The notes beneath the pieces were generated by a model. The model worked only from the letters and a program-made list of their open reading frames with translations, did no database searches and was not told the origin of the DNA. Shown one piece after another: positions 19,550-29,531 of a DNA stretch of 29,531 nt (the stretch's first letter is position 1; each line of letters starts with the position of its first letter). The stretch is from positions 1 to 29,531 of the forward strand of contig JAHBMJ010001581.1 in assembly GCA_018398765.1 (NCBI GenBank), given 5' to 3'. The position numbers and the translations under genes were made by a program. The DNA is from Chromera velia. Its lineage: Eukaryota > Sar > Chromeraceae.

Positions 19550-22500
19550 ATGAAAGCCGAAAAGGCCGCACGCCTGGAGACAGAGGATCAGAGGGCAAGG
19601 AAGGGTGAAAGATTGTTTCCAGGTAGTGTAGGAGAATGCGGCGAAGTTCCTTCACTCGTTCACAGCTGTGTGATCGAGAGAAGTCCACTTTCTCTGAGTG
19701 TCTGCAGGAGACAGCGGGCCGGGAGACGGCTCCTCTGCCCAGGGCCAGGATCAGAAGACGGAGACAAACATCGGAGAAAAGACGGGAAACACTCAGGCAA
19801 CGGATGACAGCCTCTATGTGTTTCTGCCATGGATGGATCTGACTTCTGAGGTCGGTGAAGTCGTTTTCTCCCTTTAGTATTCTTGCTTGTTTCTGTCGTT
19901 CCCTGTCTGAGCACTTTTCAACAGAAGCACGTCTGCGCGTTCGCCAACGAAAGAGAGACTCCCTCCATTTCTTGCTTTGTGTCTCCCCGCGGTGCCCACA
20001 GAGACTTTCTTTCAGCATAGCTGAGTTGCTCTCACGTTCGTTTGTACTTGATTCTTTCTGGCGCCGCACATATCTCCTGTTCCGTATGCAGACCGTCTCC
20101 TACCTCGCAAGGCAGAGGGAGTCCTTTGGACTTGCGTGGCTCAGCGTTTTCCTTCTGAATCAAGTTAGTCGCTGTCTCCTTCTGCTCTGCTGTTCTCTAA
20201 GACCCTCTTCAGAGTTGCATGATCTCGCGAACTCGGATTACATCACACAGAAAGTTTTGGAAAGAAGATTCTTGTTTTTTTGATCAGTATTTGCATTTTA
20301 TGCACCGTGTAAGTCTGAGACCCCCTCCGGAGCCGTATTATGTGTTGAACTCGGCTTGCCTTACGCAGCAAAAATCTGATTTGGAAGCAAGATCCCTCTC
20401 TCTTTGACTTGTGCATCTCACTCCGGTTTTTACTGATCACAGAAAGCCTCTTTATAACTCAGCTGCTCCTTCTGTCACCACACTCATTTGCGGTGTCTCT
20501 CTGCTTTCCTCGCTGTCGCTTCCCAGCTCGCCCTCTTGCCCTATTTCCCTTCCCCTCCTACAAAGCTGCTTCCCCCCCTGCCTCCCTCTGCAGAACAGAA
20601 AGCTGGGAAAGAACCCAGTCACCCCACCTCGAAGCATCGACCTTTCAGGTCAGTCAGTCAGAGAAGGGCTGTCTTCCCACAACTCGTTTGTGCGTGTGCG
20701 TGCGCTGTCATTCCCCCAGTCATCATTCATTGCAAATCAGTTTTTTGCAAAAAGACTGCAGCCCGTCTGGTTTTTCATGATTTTTCCTCGGGGCTTGAAT
20801 TTATGCGCGCTCTCTGCCCATCTATGTCTCCCCCACACATCCACACATACATCGAGGGAGAGAGAGACCATGCATTGCCTCCCTCTTCCTTCATCTGTTC
20901 TTTCCACGGCTCCCTCCTCTCTTTTTGACCCTTTCCTTCCTTCATTCATTCATTCCTCCCTTCCTTCCTTCTTTCCTTCCTTCCTTCCTTCCTTCCTCTC
21001 TTTCTTCCTTCCTTCCTTCCTTCCTTCCTCCCTTCCTTCCTTCCTTCCTTCCTTCCTCTCTTTCTTTCTTCCTTCCTTCCTCCCTTCCTTCCTTCTTTCC
21101 TTCCTTCCTTCCTCCCTTCCTTCCTTCCTTCCTTCCTTCCTTCCTTCCTTCCAGGCACTCGCGGTCTGTCCCCTGAGAAAATCTTCCTGTTCTTAGATTC
21201 CCTTCCCCCTTCCGTTGAGGAGATGAAACTCGGTGAGTGCATGGGAGTTAGGGAGGGTCTTGCCTGTGGAGGCTTGTTGGCTCGCGTCTGTCTCCGTCTC
21301 TCTTTTCTTCTTTGCTCTTGCTTACTGTGTTGGTGAGGAAGGGTGGGGGGAGTTTGTGTGTCTGGGTGTCTGTGTAACGCTGTGTAAATGGGTGCACATG
21401 GGCAGGTTGGTAACTGGCTTTCCTTTCTTATTTTTCGGCAGTTGTTAAAGTGTAGAAAACGTCCTTCTGTTTTTCAGTTTCCTCCTCTTCTGTGTGTCTC
21501 TCCTTGATGACGGTCTTCAAGTAGGAAGTTGCCTTCTGGCTCCCTCCTGCCTCTCTGTGCAGACTCAGTTGCCGTGAAGGGACGAGCACTTCCCCTTCTC
21601 CTCCGCTATCTGGAACGTCTACAAGCAGCGAGAACGGAGGGACGGCAGGCACCGAGACTGAGAAGCTTCACCTTTGCAGGTGAGTGAAAGGGCTTAGAAG
21701 AGAGTTGCATGAAGAAAGTATTCAGAGCGAAGGGGAAAGGCGGGATCGATCGAGGTACCCGAAGTGGTTTTTTCTTATGTCCATTCACGCAGAGAGGGTA
21801 CAAACTGTGTGTTCTCTTTTTCGGTAGTTAATCGATCTTTCCTCCATTTGACCTCTATTTTTTCGTCGCTGTCCTCTTGGGGTGTTCATGCGCGTGCATC
21901 ATTTTGCCGCTGACTGAATCCATTCATTCATCCATTCCTCCGTTTTCAGAGGACTCGATTGGATCGGAGGAAGCTTCGAAGATTTTTCCTCTTCTGCTAC
22001 CCTTCCTTGAGACTCTCTGCGTGAAAGGTCAGTTTGTCAGTGGAAGCAGGCAGCGGGTTGTACGAAAAGAGGACCTCACTGAAGAGAAGGCAGCTAGCAC
22101 ACGTTGGCTTTTTTTTGTTTTCTACTTTACTCCTATGCCGATGTCTCAATTTGGTCAAGGAGAGATGCGCAGCCAGTCGGCTTGTTCGTGAGAGTTGCGT
22201 TTCTTTTTTCATGGTTTCATTCCCCCTTCCCCTCTTCTCTCTCACCCTTTCCTCTCGTCCCCTCCTCGTTTTTTTCCTCAGGTAACCCCCTTGGTCATGA
22301 GGGAATCCGGGCAGTGGCAGAGGGGGTCAGAGAGGGGAAGGCTGCCTCCCTCCGTGTGCTTGACCTCGAGAAGACGGGCCTAGAAAAAGAGGGACTGAAA
22401 AGTCTGTGCGGGGCTCTTAAAGAGACATCCCTGCCAGTGGAGACATTGAATTGTTCAGGGAACACAATTGGTTTCAAGAGAACACCTGGGGATTCATTTT

Positions 22501-24700
22501 TCTTGCAACACATTTTTTCACGGGTTGAATACGGGGTCGAAGAGATGCAGAGGCTCTCTTCGGTGTTGTGTTTGAGTTCTCTACCCTTTGTCCGCCAGCT
22601 TCTGTTGCGAGAGTGTGGGCTGACGGACATGGCGGTGGAGCCTCTCACAGAGTCGATCGCGAAAAAGAAGCTCCCAAATTTGGAGATGCTAGACTTGGGG
22701 GGGAATGATTTTGGGGGTCGTTTTCTGGGTTTCTTTGAAAAGGCCCTCCGCGCAGATGCAGTTCCGTGTCTGAAGGGGCTGAACATAGAAAATGCAAGAA
22801 ATAGAGCGCCCGAAAGCAAAGAGCCCGTCAGCGCCTTTCTCAAGGCTCTGAGCGCTCCCGAGTGCCCCCCACAACTTCAGGTCTCGGGCCTACGTCTGTG
22901 CCCTCTGGACCTCAACGAACAAGAAGTGAGGGCACTCGGTGCGTTCCAATACCCGTCTCTTCGCAGTCTGAATCTTTATCTGTCGCACGATCAAGCGATC
23001 CCTTTTCTTCAAGGGAGGGTCGGTGCAGAGGAGGCCAGGGGCCCAATTATGAGGTGCTTGACCTGGAACTCGAAATTGGGACGCATGTGATTGAGGGGGC
23101 CAGGTTGCTTGGGGAGGCAGTTGAAAAGCGGCGCTTTAGCTGCATCCGCAAGCTGAAGGTTTTCAATCACCCCTTTGAGGCTGAAGGAGATGTGAATGAA
23201 ATTGAGGGGGCAAATTCTGTGTTGTTCTCTGCCCTGAGTCACACCAAACTTCCCATTTGTGTTGAATTTTGGATGCATGACTTCCTCATTACAGACACGA
23301 ACATCGGTCTCTTTGCCGATGCCGTCAGAGTCGGGAATCTCCCTGGCCTGCGGAGTCTTGAGATGAGGGGCGCTTGTATTGAGGAGGACTTTGGGCAGGT
23401 CGGGATGGATGCCCTAAAAGGGGCAGTGGTTGAAAGTGAGGAGGGGTTGCCGTTGTTGGAAAACCTCAATTTGCGGGAAACGAGGGCGGGAGAGGGCGCG
23501 GCATTTTTGGGGACAGCCCTGATGTCTGGCAAGATGGCCAGACTTTCGAACATTAACTTATGTGATTCCGATCTGACCAACGCAGGTCTGGTGGGCTTGG
23601 GGGATGCTGTGAGGGGAGGGGGCCTTGTTAGTGTTGTGTCTCTTAACTTGAGTTGGAATAGTGGTGTCGAGAGAGAGGCATGGGGGGCGTTCATGAGGGC
23701 AGTAGCAGAGAGTGAGATGGGAATGCCAGAATTGGAAAGTTTGAGTGTCTATGAGACGGAGGCGAACCGTGCCGGGGGGCCTGTAGCAGTCGCCCTCGGC
23801 TCCGGAAAGCTGCCCTCTTTGTCAGGGCGGGGAATGTCGGTTGAAACCTTCTTTTTTGATGGCGCAGGGGTGGGGGAGCTGGGGGAGGCACTGAGAGCGG
23901 GGCGATTCCCGGCCAGCTTCCCAAATATCACCTTCAAACTTAGCCAACCCGACGTCAACCTAGACGAACAGATCAGAGCGATTGCAGAGAGTGAGAGAGG
24001 CATGCCGTTGTGTGTGGCTGGTCTTGTTCTTTCCGGTGGCCGTTTGAGTGAGGAGGCGCTTGCCTCTCTTGCTGCTAGTGGGGGGGGGGCGTCTGGAAGT
24101 AGGCTGTTGCACTTGCAGACACTCGACCTGTCTAGCTGTGGGATTGATGATGCTAGGTTGGGCAGGCTGTGGGAGGTGTTCTCTACCCACGAATGCAGAG
24201 AGCTCGAATCCCTCAACCTTGAAGACAACCCGATCTCCGTTGAAGGCGTATCCGCTTTTCTTGAGGCGATTGCCCAGAGCGAGAGGGGGGTGCCGAAATT
24301 GAATTCGCTAAACCTTTCGAACACTGATGCTCACTTTGCCGGTGGACCTGTGGCAGTAGTCCTTGCCTCCGGAAAGTTGCCGTTTCTGAAAACTTTGGGG
24401 GCCGAATCCTTCTCTCTCGATGAGGCGGGGGTGGGAGATCTAGAGGAGGCAATCTGGAAAGGCGAATGGCCTGAGGCCTTTTTAAAGCCAATCTCTTTCA
24501 AACTCACACAAGCCAATATCGATCAATCAATCAACGTAGACAGACTGATCAGAGCAATCGTGATGAGTGAGAGAGGCCTGCCGTGGTGTGTGGAAAAGCT
24601 TGATTTCAACGGTGGGCGTTTGAGTGAGCGAGCGCTTTCCTTGCTTGCCCAAAGTGAGAGGGGGGCGCTGAGGGATAAACTCTCGAACTTGAGCGCGTGA
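19550..24700 (+). CDS. Leucine-rich repeat protein (ribonuclease-inhibitor type), one apparent frameshift
   Basis: Exons: 19550-19622, 19708-19850, 20594-20648, 21155-21232, 21563-21679, 21950-22027, 22282-24700. All junctions keep phase and most break a Gly or acidic codon at phase 1. LRR signatures recur: SIDLSGTRGLSP, LRVLDLEKTGL, LEMLDLGGNDFGG, LESLNLEDNPIS, LNSLNLSNT, with spacing near 28 residues and the L-x-L-x-x-N core of RI-type LRRs. Such proteins act as binding scaffolds; the partner is unknown. The large last exon reads in one frame to about 23040 and then in the -1 frame (from NYEVLDLELEIG), as if one G were missing in the GGGGCCC run at 23038-23044. With that allowed for, the product is about 987 residues. 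Exons 1-2 (MKAEKAARLETEDQ...; LYVFLPWMDLTSE) carry no LRR and are the least certain. The long last exon contains a ~570-bp duplication. Confidence 0.8.
20934..21152 (+). repeat. 220-bp (CTTC)n array running into the exon 4 acceptor
   Basis: CTTC/TTCC units with occasional CCC or CTC joints end directly at CCAG|GC (21154), so the microsatellite itself forms the polypyrimidine tract. It produces long Ser/Phe/Leu/Pro or Arg/Lys/Gly/Glu open frames with no meaning. Confidence 0.95.
23038..23044 (+). other. Frameshift point in the LRR exon
   Basis: Upstream LRR frame reads ...VGAEEARG and then nonsense to a stop at 23088-23090; the downstream LRR frame is open through this point and to 24700. One base too few in the G4C3 run explains it. 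It may be sequencing error or a true mutation. Confidence 0.7.
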
Positions 24701-24830
24701 TTGAGGGTTCGACAATGACGAGCTAAGAAGGCAGGGGAAGGTGTTCTCTTCCCATGAGTGCGGGGCACTTGCATGTGCATCTTAACCTTGTAGACAACCG
24801 AATCAGCACTGATGGGTTGTGGGCTTTTCT
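23699..24830 (+). repeat. Tandem ~570-bp LRR superrepeat (two copies)
   Basis: Copy A begins at about 23699 and copy B at about 24266. Shared landmarks: SERGMP/SERGVP, AGGPVAV with SGKLP, DGAGVGELGEAL versus DEAGVGDLEEAI, FKLSQ versus FKLTQ, GGRLSEEAL versus GGRLSERAL. Offsets between landmarks are 567, 576 and 569 bases, so small indels have built up. Divergence is substantial, so the duplication is older than the 63-bp array. Confidence 0.85.
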
Positions 24831-24948
24831 TGTGGCCCGCACCCCTTCGTGTCTTCGAAACCTCCGCTTTTTGATCCTTGAAAGGCAGAAGGTGGTGGGG
24901 GGAGAGGAACTCGGAAACGACCAGTACAATTCTTTCAGATCTTCTAGC
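24701..24948 (+). pseudogene. Decayed LRR tail beyond the stop codon
   Basis: Sequence after the stop still matches the LRR superrepeat: CTTAACCTTGTAGACAACCG at 24781 corresponds to CTCAACCTTGAAGACAACCC at 24212, and reads LNLVDNRISTDGLWAFL. Several stops and frame changes separate it from the open frame, so the gene appears truncated at its 3' end, unless the tail is used through an unrecognised splice. Confidence 0.65.
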
Positions 24949-25513
24949 TGTTGATTCTCTGCAAAGAGCAGCGTGTGGGGCAGGGAAGCTGTGATCGGTT
25001 CAGTGGTAATGTGTATGACTTGGGCGAGGACAGAGGTATGTCTTCTTTGACCCTCTGAATGTTGGGGGCGGGGGGGAGCGTGCGTGTATGCCACTGCATG
25101 AGGCAGATGCCCACATTGTTGATTTGTCATGGACCCGCATGCTGTTAAAATTCGTTCATGAAATTGACATGAATCAAGCTCTTTGGCACACTACTACCGG
25201 AAACTTGAATTCAAGCATTGAGCCACTCTAGTAGTCTACTACTAATTAAGTACTAAATACTACTAAGCTATAAGCTAGAAGCTGCTAAGAAGCATATGGT
25301 ATTACATGTACAGATTAGTAGTACTATGACTACTATACTGTCAAAGTTCTAGTCAGAGTTTAAAATAATGTTTAAAAATCGTTGTTAAACCTAGGGTTAA
25401 ACTTTTCTAATTTTAATCTAAGCGCCGCATATATAGATATTTTTTTAGTTATTATATTGACTTAGAATTTGACTAGGTTATTGATCTAGTTATTGATTTT
25501 TATCATTCAATTT

Positions 25514-25754
25514 GACCTCCCTGAATCTAAATACCACTTAAAACTTCAAGCCGCATTTTTGGATAAGTTTGAAAGTTGAAAGTCCGCGCCTGTGGCGCGG
25601 ATCGTTTACGGTGTCTTGAAAGCCAAAGCTACATATCTGGACAGTGTCTTGACCGTCTACCCCGCAGGCGTGGACGATCTCTTGAAAAACGATGCCGCAG
25701 ATAGAGATCATCTTAATTATATTTTTTTAAGTAGCACTTAGGTTCAGGGAGGTT
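25514..25754. mobile_element. MITE-like element with 30-bp inverted ends and perfect 8-bp TSD
   Basis: The first 30 bases (start GACCTCCCTGAATC) and the reverse complement of the last 30 (start AACCTCCCTGAACC) match at 25 positions, and all five differences are transitions. Both sides carry TTCAATTT (25506-25513 and 25755-25762). The 241-bp interior has no ORF but holds a perfect 8-bp-arm hairpin at 25583-25601 (TCCGCGCC-TGT-GGCGCGGA). An 8-bp duplication is typical of hAT-type transposases; that classification is inferred. Confidence 0.8.
25583..25601. other. Perfect GC hairpin inside the 241-bp element
   Basis: TCCGCGCC, a TGT loop, GGCGCGGA. The only strongly GC stretch in the island; it may be a structural part of the element. 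Confidence 0.85.
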
Positions 25755-26044
25755 TTCAATTTTGAGCATATACATTTTATAATTCTGTCTTAATGATACA
25801 TAATGATACCTAAAATGATACACTAGATCATACAATCATTGATTGATTCAATGAATTCATAAACTAGCTATGTTTGATATACTGTGACCTGACTGCCGTA
25901 TATTATGTCAGTATGTATTGATATATATGAGGTTGGGTCAGTAAATTGATATATATTGATATTGATGTTTTGTTGGGTAGGCCTTCTATTGAGTATAGTG
26001 AGCGGCGCATAAGCCTCCAGAGGGTAAGTACAAATTCATACATT

Positions 26045-29000
26045 CTAAAATTGTCTACTAGGAGAACCGCTGCGAGGCCCCATACTTGACCTCCGCCCCC
26101 CTGCAGAGCCCGAGACAGACTGAGGCATCATCGAAGGGACTGCAAGTGATTGGGACCTCCCGTATCTGGACCCTGTGCGGCTATGACCCCCCTCGGTCAT
26201 CAACGCGACAAGGGGACCTGGTGGGAGGGAGGCCCTCTTCCTCGGATCGTATGAAGAGGGGACCCTTGGAATGTCTCCTTCAACGACATGATCACGTGAG
26301 TGTCTTTTGCTCTCGTGCAAGGATGCAGACGTGAAAGTCCGGCCGAGAGATGCAAAGGGCTGCAGTGGGGAGACGCTGCTAGACCTTCGGCCGTCTCCTC
26401 TCGTAGGCGCCTCCCGAGTCCCCCCGGGTGTGCTTACCGACAGCGCTGGAGGAGGGGGGCTTCTCCTTGCCTCCAGTGCTGCGGCAGGCATTGGATGGCC
26501 CGTTGCCTCATTGGCCGCGCTCCCTCTTCTTGACGAGGGTCTGTCTCCGTGAACCTGGTTTGCGGAAGGGGGAAGGGTTGCGAGGGGGCCCTTCTCGGTG
26601 GAAAGAAATGACCTTCGGGGAGCGGGTCTGTTTGGAGAAAAGGACCGGGGCTCTTCTGTGTACTTGGCTGACTGCATCAGGCTGGGCGCTTGGGTGTCGA
26701 CTGGTGGCACTGGTGCTACCCCTCCTGCATCTGCAGTGTTAGCCTGTGACTGTAGCAGTGCCGAGACCTGCTGTTGCTGTTGCTGCTGTTGTGCCGCCGC
26801 CACGGCAGCCGCATACGCTGAGACAACAGAGGCGGGACCCCCTTGGAGGGTCTGCGGGAGGATCTGGGGGGTCCCTCCCTGAGGAGGCTGATTGAATGCC
26901 GTCTGGGTGGAGGGTTGTCGATTGATTTGTGTGAGGGAGGCGTCTGGTTTGACGCCTGCCGGGGGGGTCTGCGCGGCTCGTGCGAAGCTCTCTTGGAGAG
27001 ACATGGATGGCTTTCGGGGCTGTTGGCGGGGTGTGGCGGGGGGAGGAGAAGGTGGCTGAGCGGATGGGAAGAGGAGAGCTGGGGTGGACCTAGACAGAGC
27101 AGGAATTCTCCCATCAGGTCCGGCTTGGGTTGCAGCGGAGAGGTTAAGGGGGTTCTGAGTGGCTTGGTGTTGTGATAGTCCGAGGGCAGACGGGAGGGTT
27201 TGGAGATGGGCGGCAGAGGGTTGAGGGGTAAAGGCTTGTTGAAGGGCCGGGTTTGGGGCAGACGCGGCCATTTGTGCAAGCACTGCTTGGCGCTGCAACT
27301 GTTGTTGCTGTTGCTGCAAGAGGGCACGCGCCTGCATCTCTCTGTGGGCTTTCAGAAGCTCTTCTTGTTGAGCCTGGGCTTGTGCTAGTGCTTGTGCATG
27401 GGCCCGTACCTGACCAATCGCCTTCACTCTCTGCCTCTCTGCTTCCTCTTGTGTCTGCTTTTCGTGCGCTGCTCTCACTACCGCGTCGTGGGCTGCTTTT
27501 TCTCTCTCCTGCAGCTGTCTCAGAAATGCACGAGCTTGCACCAACTCCTCAAATGTCGGGGCAGGGAGGGCATGGACCGAGGGCTGTTGCAACTGTTGGT
27601 GGTCTTGGGCGGGTAGTTGTGGGTGTTTGCCTTCGGTGGCGTTTTCGCTTTGGGGGGAGAGGGGCGGTGGTGCCCCTGATACGTTGGTATCTGTTGCCGT
27701 CAGTTGTGCCGTCCTGCAGTGCTGCAGTCTCTTCAGAATTTGGTCCATCGCGGTGTGCAGCTCTGCGATTCTGCCGCCGCCCTCTGGGACCTTCTCTTTC
27801 CGGTGGGACGCGTTTTTGCTCTTCCGTTGGGGGGACCCTCGGCCTCCCTCATAATTCTGCACACACACTCAGAGAGAGCCAACCAGTGCATATATGAGTC
27901 ATCCATCCACAAGTCCTTCATGGAGCCCAGCAGAAGATAATCCAGAGAGACGCTACGACCGCTGAAGAGAAAGAGAGGTCCTGCCTGATGATCTGCGCTC
28001 TCCAATCAATTTGGATCTGTGTCCAAAAGAAAGAAAGAAAGAAAGAAAGAAAGAACGAAAGAGAGAAAGAAAAAGGGCGAAACCCACAGCTGCAACAAAC
28101 GAAGGGGACATGCCGACGCCCCTCGAGAGTTCATCCCCTGCGGTAGTGTCAACCTCCAGCCGTTCCCTCTTCGCGTCCATCGCCCCTGACTGCACCGCAT
28201 CATCCAGCCGACCTCCTATCGCTACGGGTTGTCTTAGCTGCACAGGCACGGAGTCACCACCTCCAGGCGACCCTCTCCTCTTGGGAGACGGCGACCTGGT
28301 TCGCATCTCTTCCCTCTCCCTCTCCCTGTGATCTCTGTATGGTGAGGGCGCTGATGCCATTAGACGCTGCATACAGATACCATAACAGAGAAAAGTTCAG
28401 ACACTCAAACGAGAGAGAAAGGGGCGAACCTCCAAGCGCAGCAGGGCATTGCGAACCTGAAAGACTTCCCAAAGCGACATCATCCACCCGCAGAGACTGG
28501 GTGCCCTACCGAACCCATCACACAAGGAACCCTCCGACTCTGTACCGTAAGGTATTTTGTACATTCTCCTCTTTTCCATGCACCCACCCGTGTGTCTGCG
28601 TCCAGAGATTTGTGGAGGACTGCTGCGGTCCTATCCACCGTGCACCTCAAGGTACGGTACTCGTCCGAGAGCACTTCGAGGCACTCACCCACTGCCGCAA
28701 AGTCCTCAGACTGCAATGCGCAGAAAAGAAACAACGCCGAAGAGCTTCAGACAAAGAAAGAAGTGAAACGCCGGACCAATCAATTTTCCCTCAAAGGCGC
28801 TTCCTCTCTCTCTGGCACAAAAAAGACAGTCTCAGAAATCGGCAACGGCTTTGAACAAAAAGAAGCTCACAAAGGAATGTATGACTACAAAACCAGATGG
28901 AGAACGAGACACAGCATGGACCTCCACGTAACATTCATCTTCCTCTGCTATGGCTTCACCAAAAAGAGTGAAGAGGGCAAAGCTTTTCTCTTTCTCTCCT

Positions 29001-29235
29001 CCATCCCCTAGAGACACACAAACGACAGGCAAGGAGAAAGTCTGAATCTGCCTATTGTGTCATTCTATCCGACCAGAGAGTGCGCGGATCTCTCAGTGAA
29101 CCTCTGCAGGGCCTCTACTCGAGAGTTCAGGTTCTCCTCTCCCCTCCTTCGTGCCACCGCGTCCGTCTCGTGGCTGTCCTGGAGGGCCCTGTGGGCTGTT
29201 GTTAGTGCCTCCACAAGGGATTCGAGGCCGTTCAC
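26045..29235 (-). CDS. Coiled-coil, Gln/Pro/Ser-rich protein, 5' end outside the window
   Basis: Unrecognised family. Proposed exons in transcription order: 29235-29074, 28710-28588, 28456-28430, 28366-28118, 27856-26045, all phase 0, with stop TAG at 26047-26045. The first two exons are helical and charged (LESLVEALTTAHRAL; LSDEYRTLRCTVDRTAAVL), typical of coiled coils. The fourth is Arg/Ser/Pro-rich with REREREE and RTRSPSPKRRGSP. The last, about 603 residues, has a helical Gln/Ala/Glu region (FEELVQARAFLRQLQEREKA, then poly-Gln runs) followed by a long disordered Pro/Ser/Arg tail with RRSSS-type sites that could be phosphorylated. About 790 residues are visible. The large last exon is well supported by length and codon-like composition; the 27-nt third exon is the weakest. 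A cytoskeletal, scaffold or RNA-related role would be guesswork. Confidence 0.65.
28025..28074 (-). repeat. (CTTT)n on the sense strand, intron before the last exon
   Basis: AAAG units on the given strand, thus a pyrimidine-rich CTTT array in the sense of the minus-strand gene, within its last intron. Confidence 0.9.
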
Positions 29236-29330
29236 CTGCATGCAGACACACGAGGGATGAACGTCAGGCGAGACTGAACAAAACGTCGGACAATTGAGCC
29301 ACAAAAGGGGCGCATGCGTGCGGAGGGTTG

Positions 29331-29388
29331 GCAGAGAGAGAGAAAAAGAGAAAGAGAAACAGAAAGAGACAGAGAAAGAGATGGACAA

Positions 29389-29445
<57 letters not shown>

Positions 29446-29453
29446 AAGAGACG

Positions 29454-29496
<43 letters not shown>

Positions 29497-29531
29497 AGAG
29501 ACGACAAGAGAGAGAGAGAGAGAGAAAGAGA
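29331..29531 (-). repeat. (CT)n array on the sense strand, reaching the window end
   Basis: About 200 bases of AGAGAG with AAAGAG interruptions on the given strand, i.e. CT-rich for the minus-strand gene. It lies upstream of the acceptor at 29236 and continues beyond the window. Confidence 0.95.

Larger units (their letters stand above)
24949..26044. other. Gene-free, AT-rich island between convergent genes
   Basis: No supportable exon. Contains an imperfect inverted repeat near 25229-25248 and 25313-25334 (TAGTAGTC/TACTACTAAT arms), the 241-bp MITE-like element (25514-25754) and short ATGATAC and GATATAT repeats to about 25970. Terminators of the two convergent genes should lie at its edges, but I see no definable signal. 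Confidence 0.7.

Noticed and set aside
20080-20165. Possible additional LRR-gene exon after CATGCAG at about 20090
   Set aside because: Not needed for phase between exons 2 and 3 and shows no LRR pattern.
25389-25410. Telomere-like CCTAGGGTTAAAC
   Set aside because: A single degenerate copy, not an array; could arise by chance in AT-rich sequence.
28832-29032. Possible extra minus-strand exon (EEDECYVEVHAVS frame)
   Set aside because: Neighbouring exons join in phase 0 without it and its boundaries lack convincing paired splice sites.

Overview
This is a piece of a nuclear genome from an intron-rich eukaryote. Coding exons are broken by many GT-AG introns of about 0.18-0.76 kb, most ending in GCAG. 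Introns are packed with simple repeats (GT, CTTC, CT, GAGT), there is an N-filled scaffold gap, and AT-rich gene-free islands carry small transposon-like elements. Many donors read GTC at the first three intron bases. Together with a ribonuclease-inhibitor-type LRR gene this suggests an alveolate alga of the chromerid kind (Chromera-like). That assignment is inference: no rRNA or organelle marker is present.

Layout: (1) 545-9004 (+) is a complete 18-exon acylaminoacyl-peptidase gene (S9C prolyl oligopeptidase family). I rebuilt it by keeping reading phase across all 17 introns; the result is 817 codons with Ser, Asp and His of the triad in place. An in-frame ATG at 419 would add a hydrophobic, signal-like leader and directly overlaps the stop of a tiny uORF. 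(2) 9005-11044 is an AT-rich island containing a 219-bp TIR element. (3) 11045-17195 (+) is a six-exon gene of unknown function: a Cys/His cluster near the N terminus, a globular middle, then about 37 near-identical 63-bp (21-aa) repeats, and an Arg/Gly-rich C terminus interrupted by 44 Ns. The repeat array is open in all six frames and contains one N plus a 30-bp foreign segment that also occurs 2.6 kb downstream; this breaks the frame. (4) 17196-19549 is gene-free. (5) 19550-24700 (+) is an LRR gene with one apparent 1-base frameshift, a ~570-bp internal duplication and a decayed extra LRR copy after its stop. (6) 24949-26044 is an AT-rich island holding a 241-bp MITE-like element with 30-bp inverted ends and a perfect 8-bp target duplication. 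(7) 26045-29235 (-) is the 3' part of a coiled-coil, Gln/Pro/Ser-rich gene whose 5' end lies beyond the window.

The four genes share no pathway I can see and the LRR and coiled-coil genes are convergent. The most unusual signals are the homogenised six-frame-open array with its foreign insert, the tandemly multiplied 3' splice sites in the same gene, the +3C donor bias, and the two 8-bp-TSD elements. I did not find a clearly new multi-gene system.
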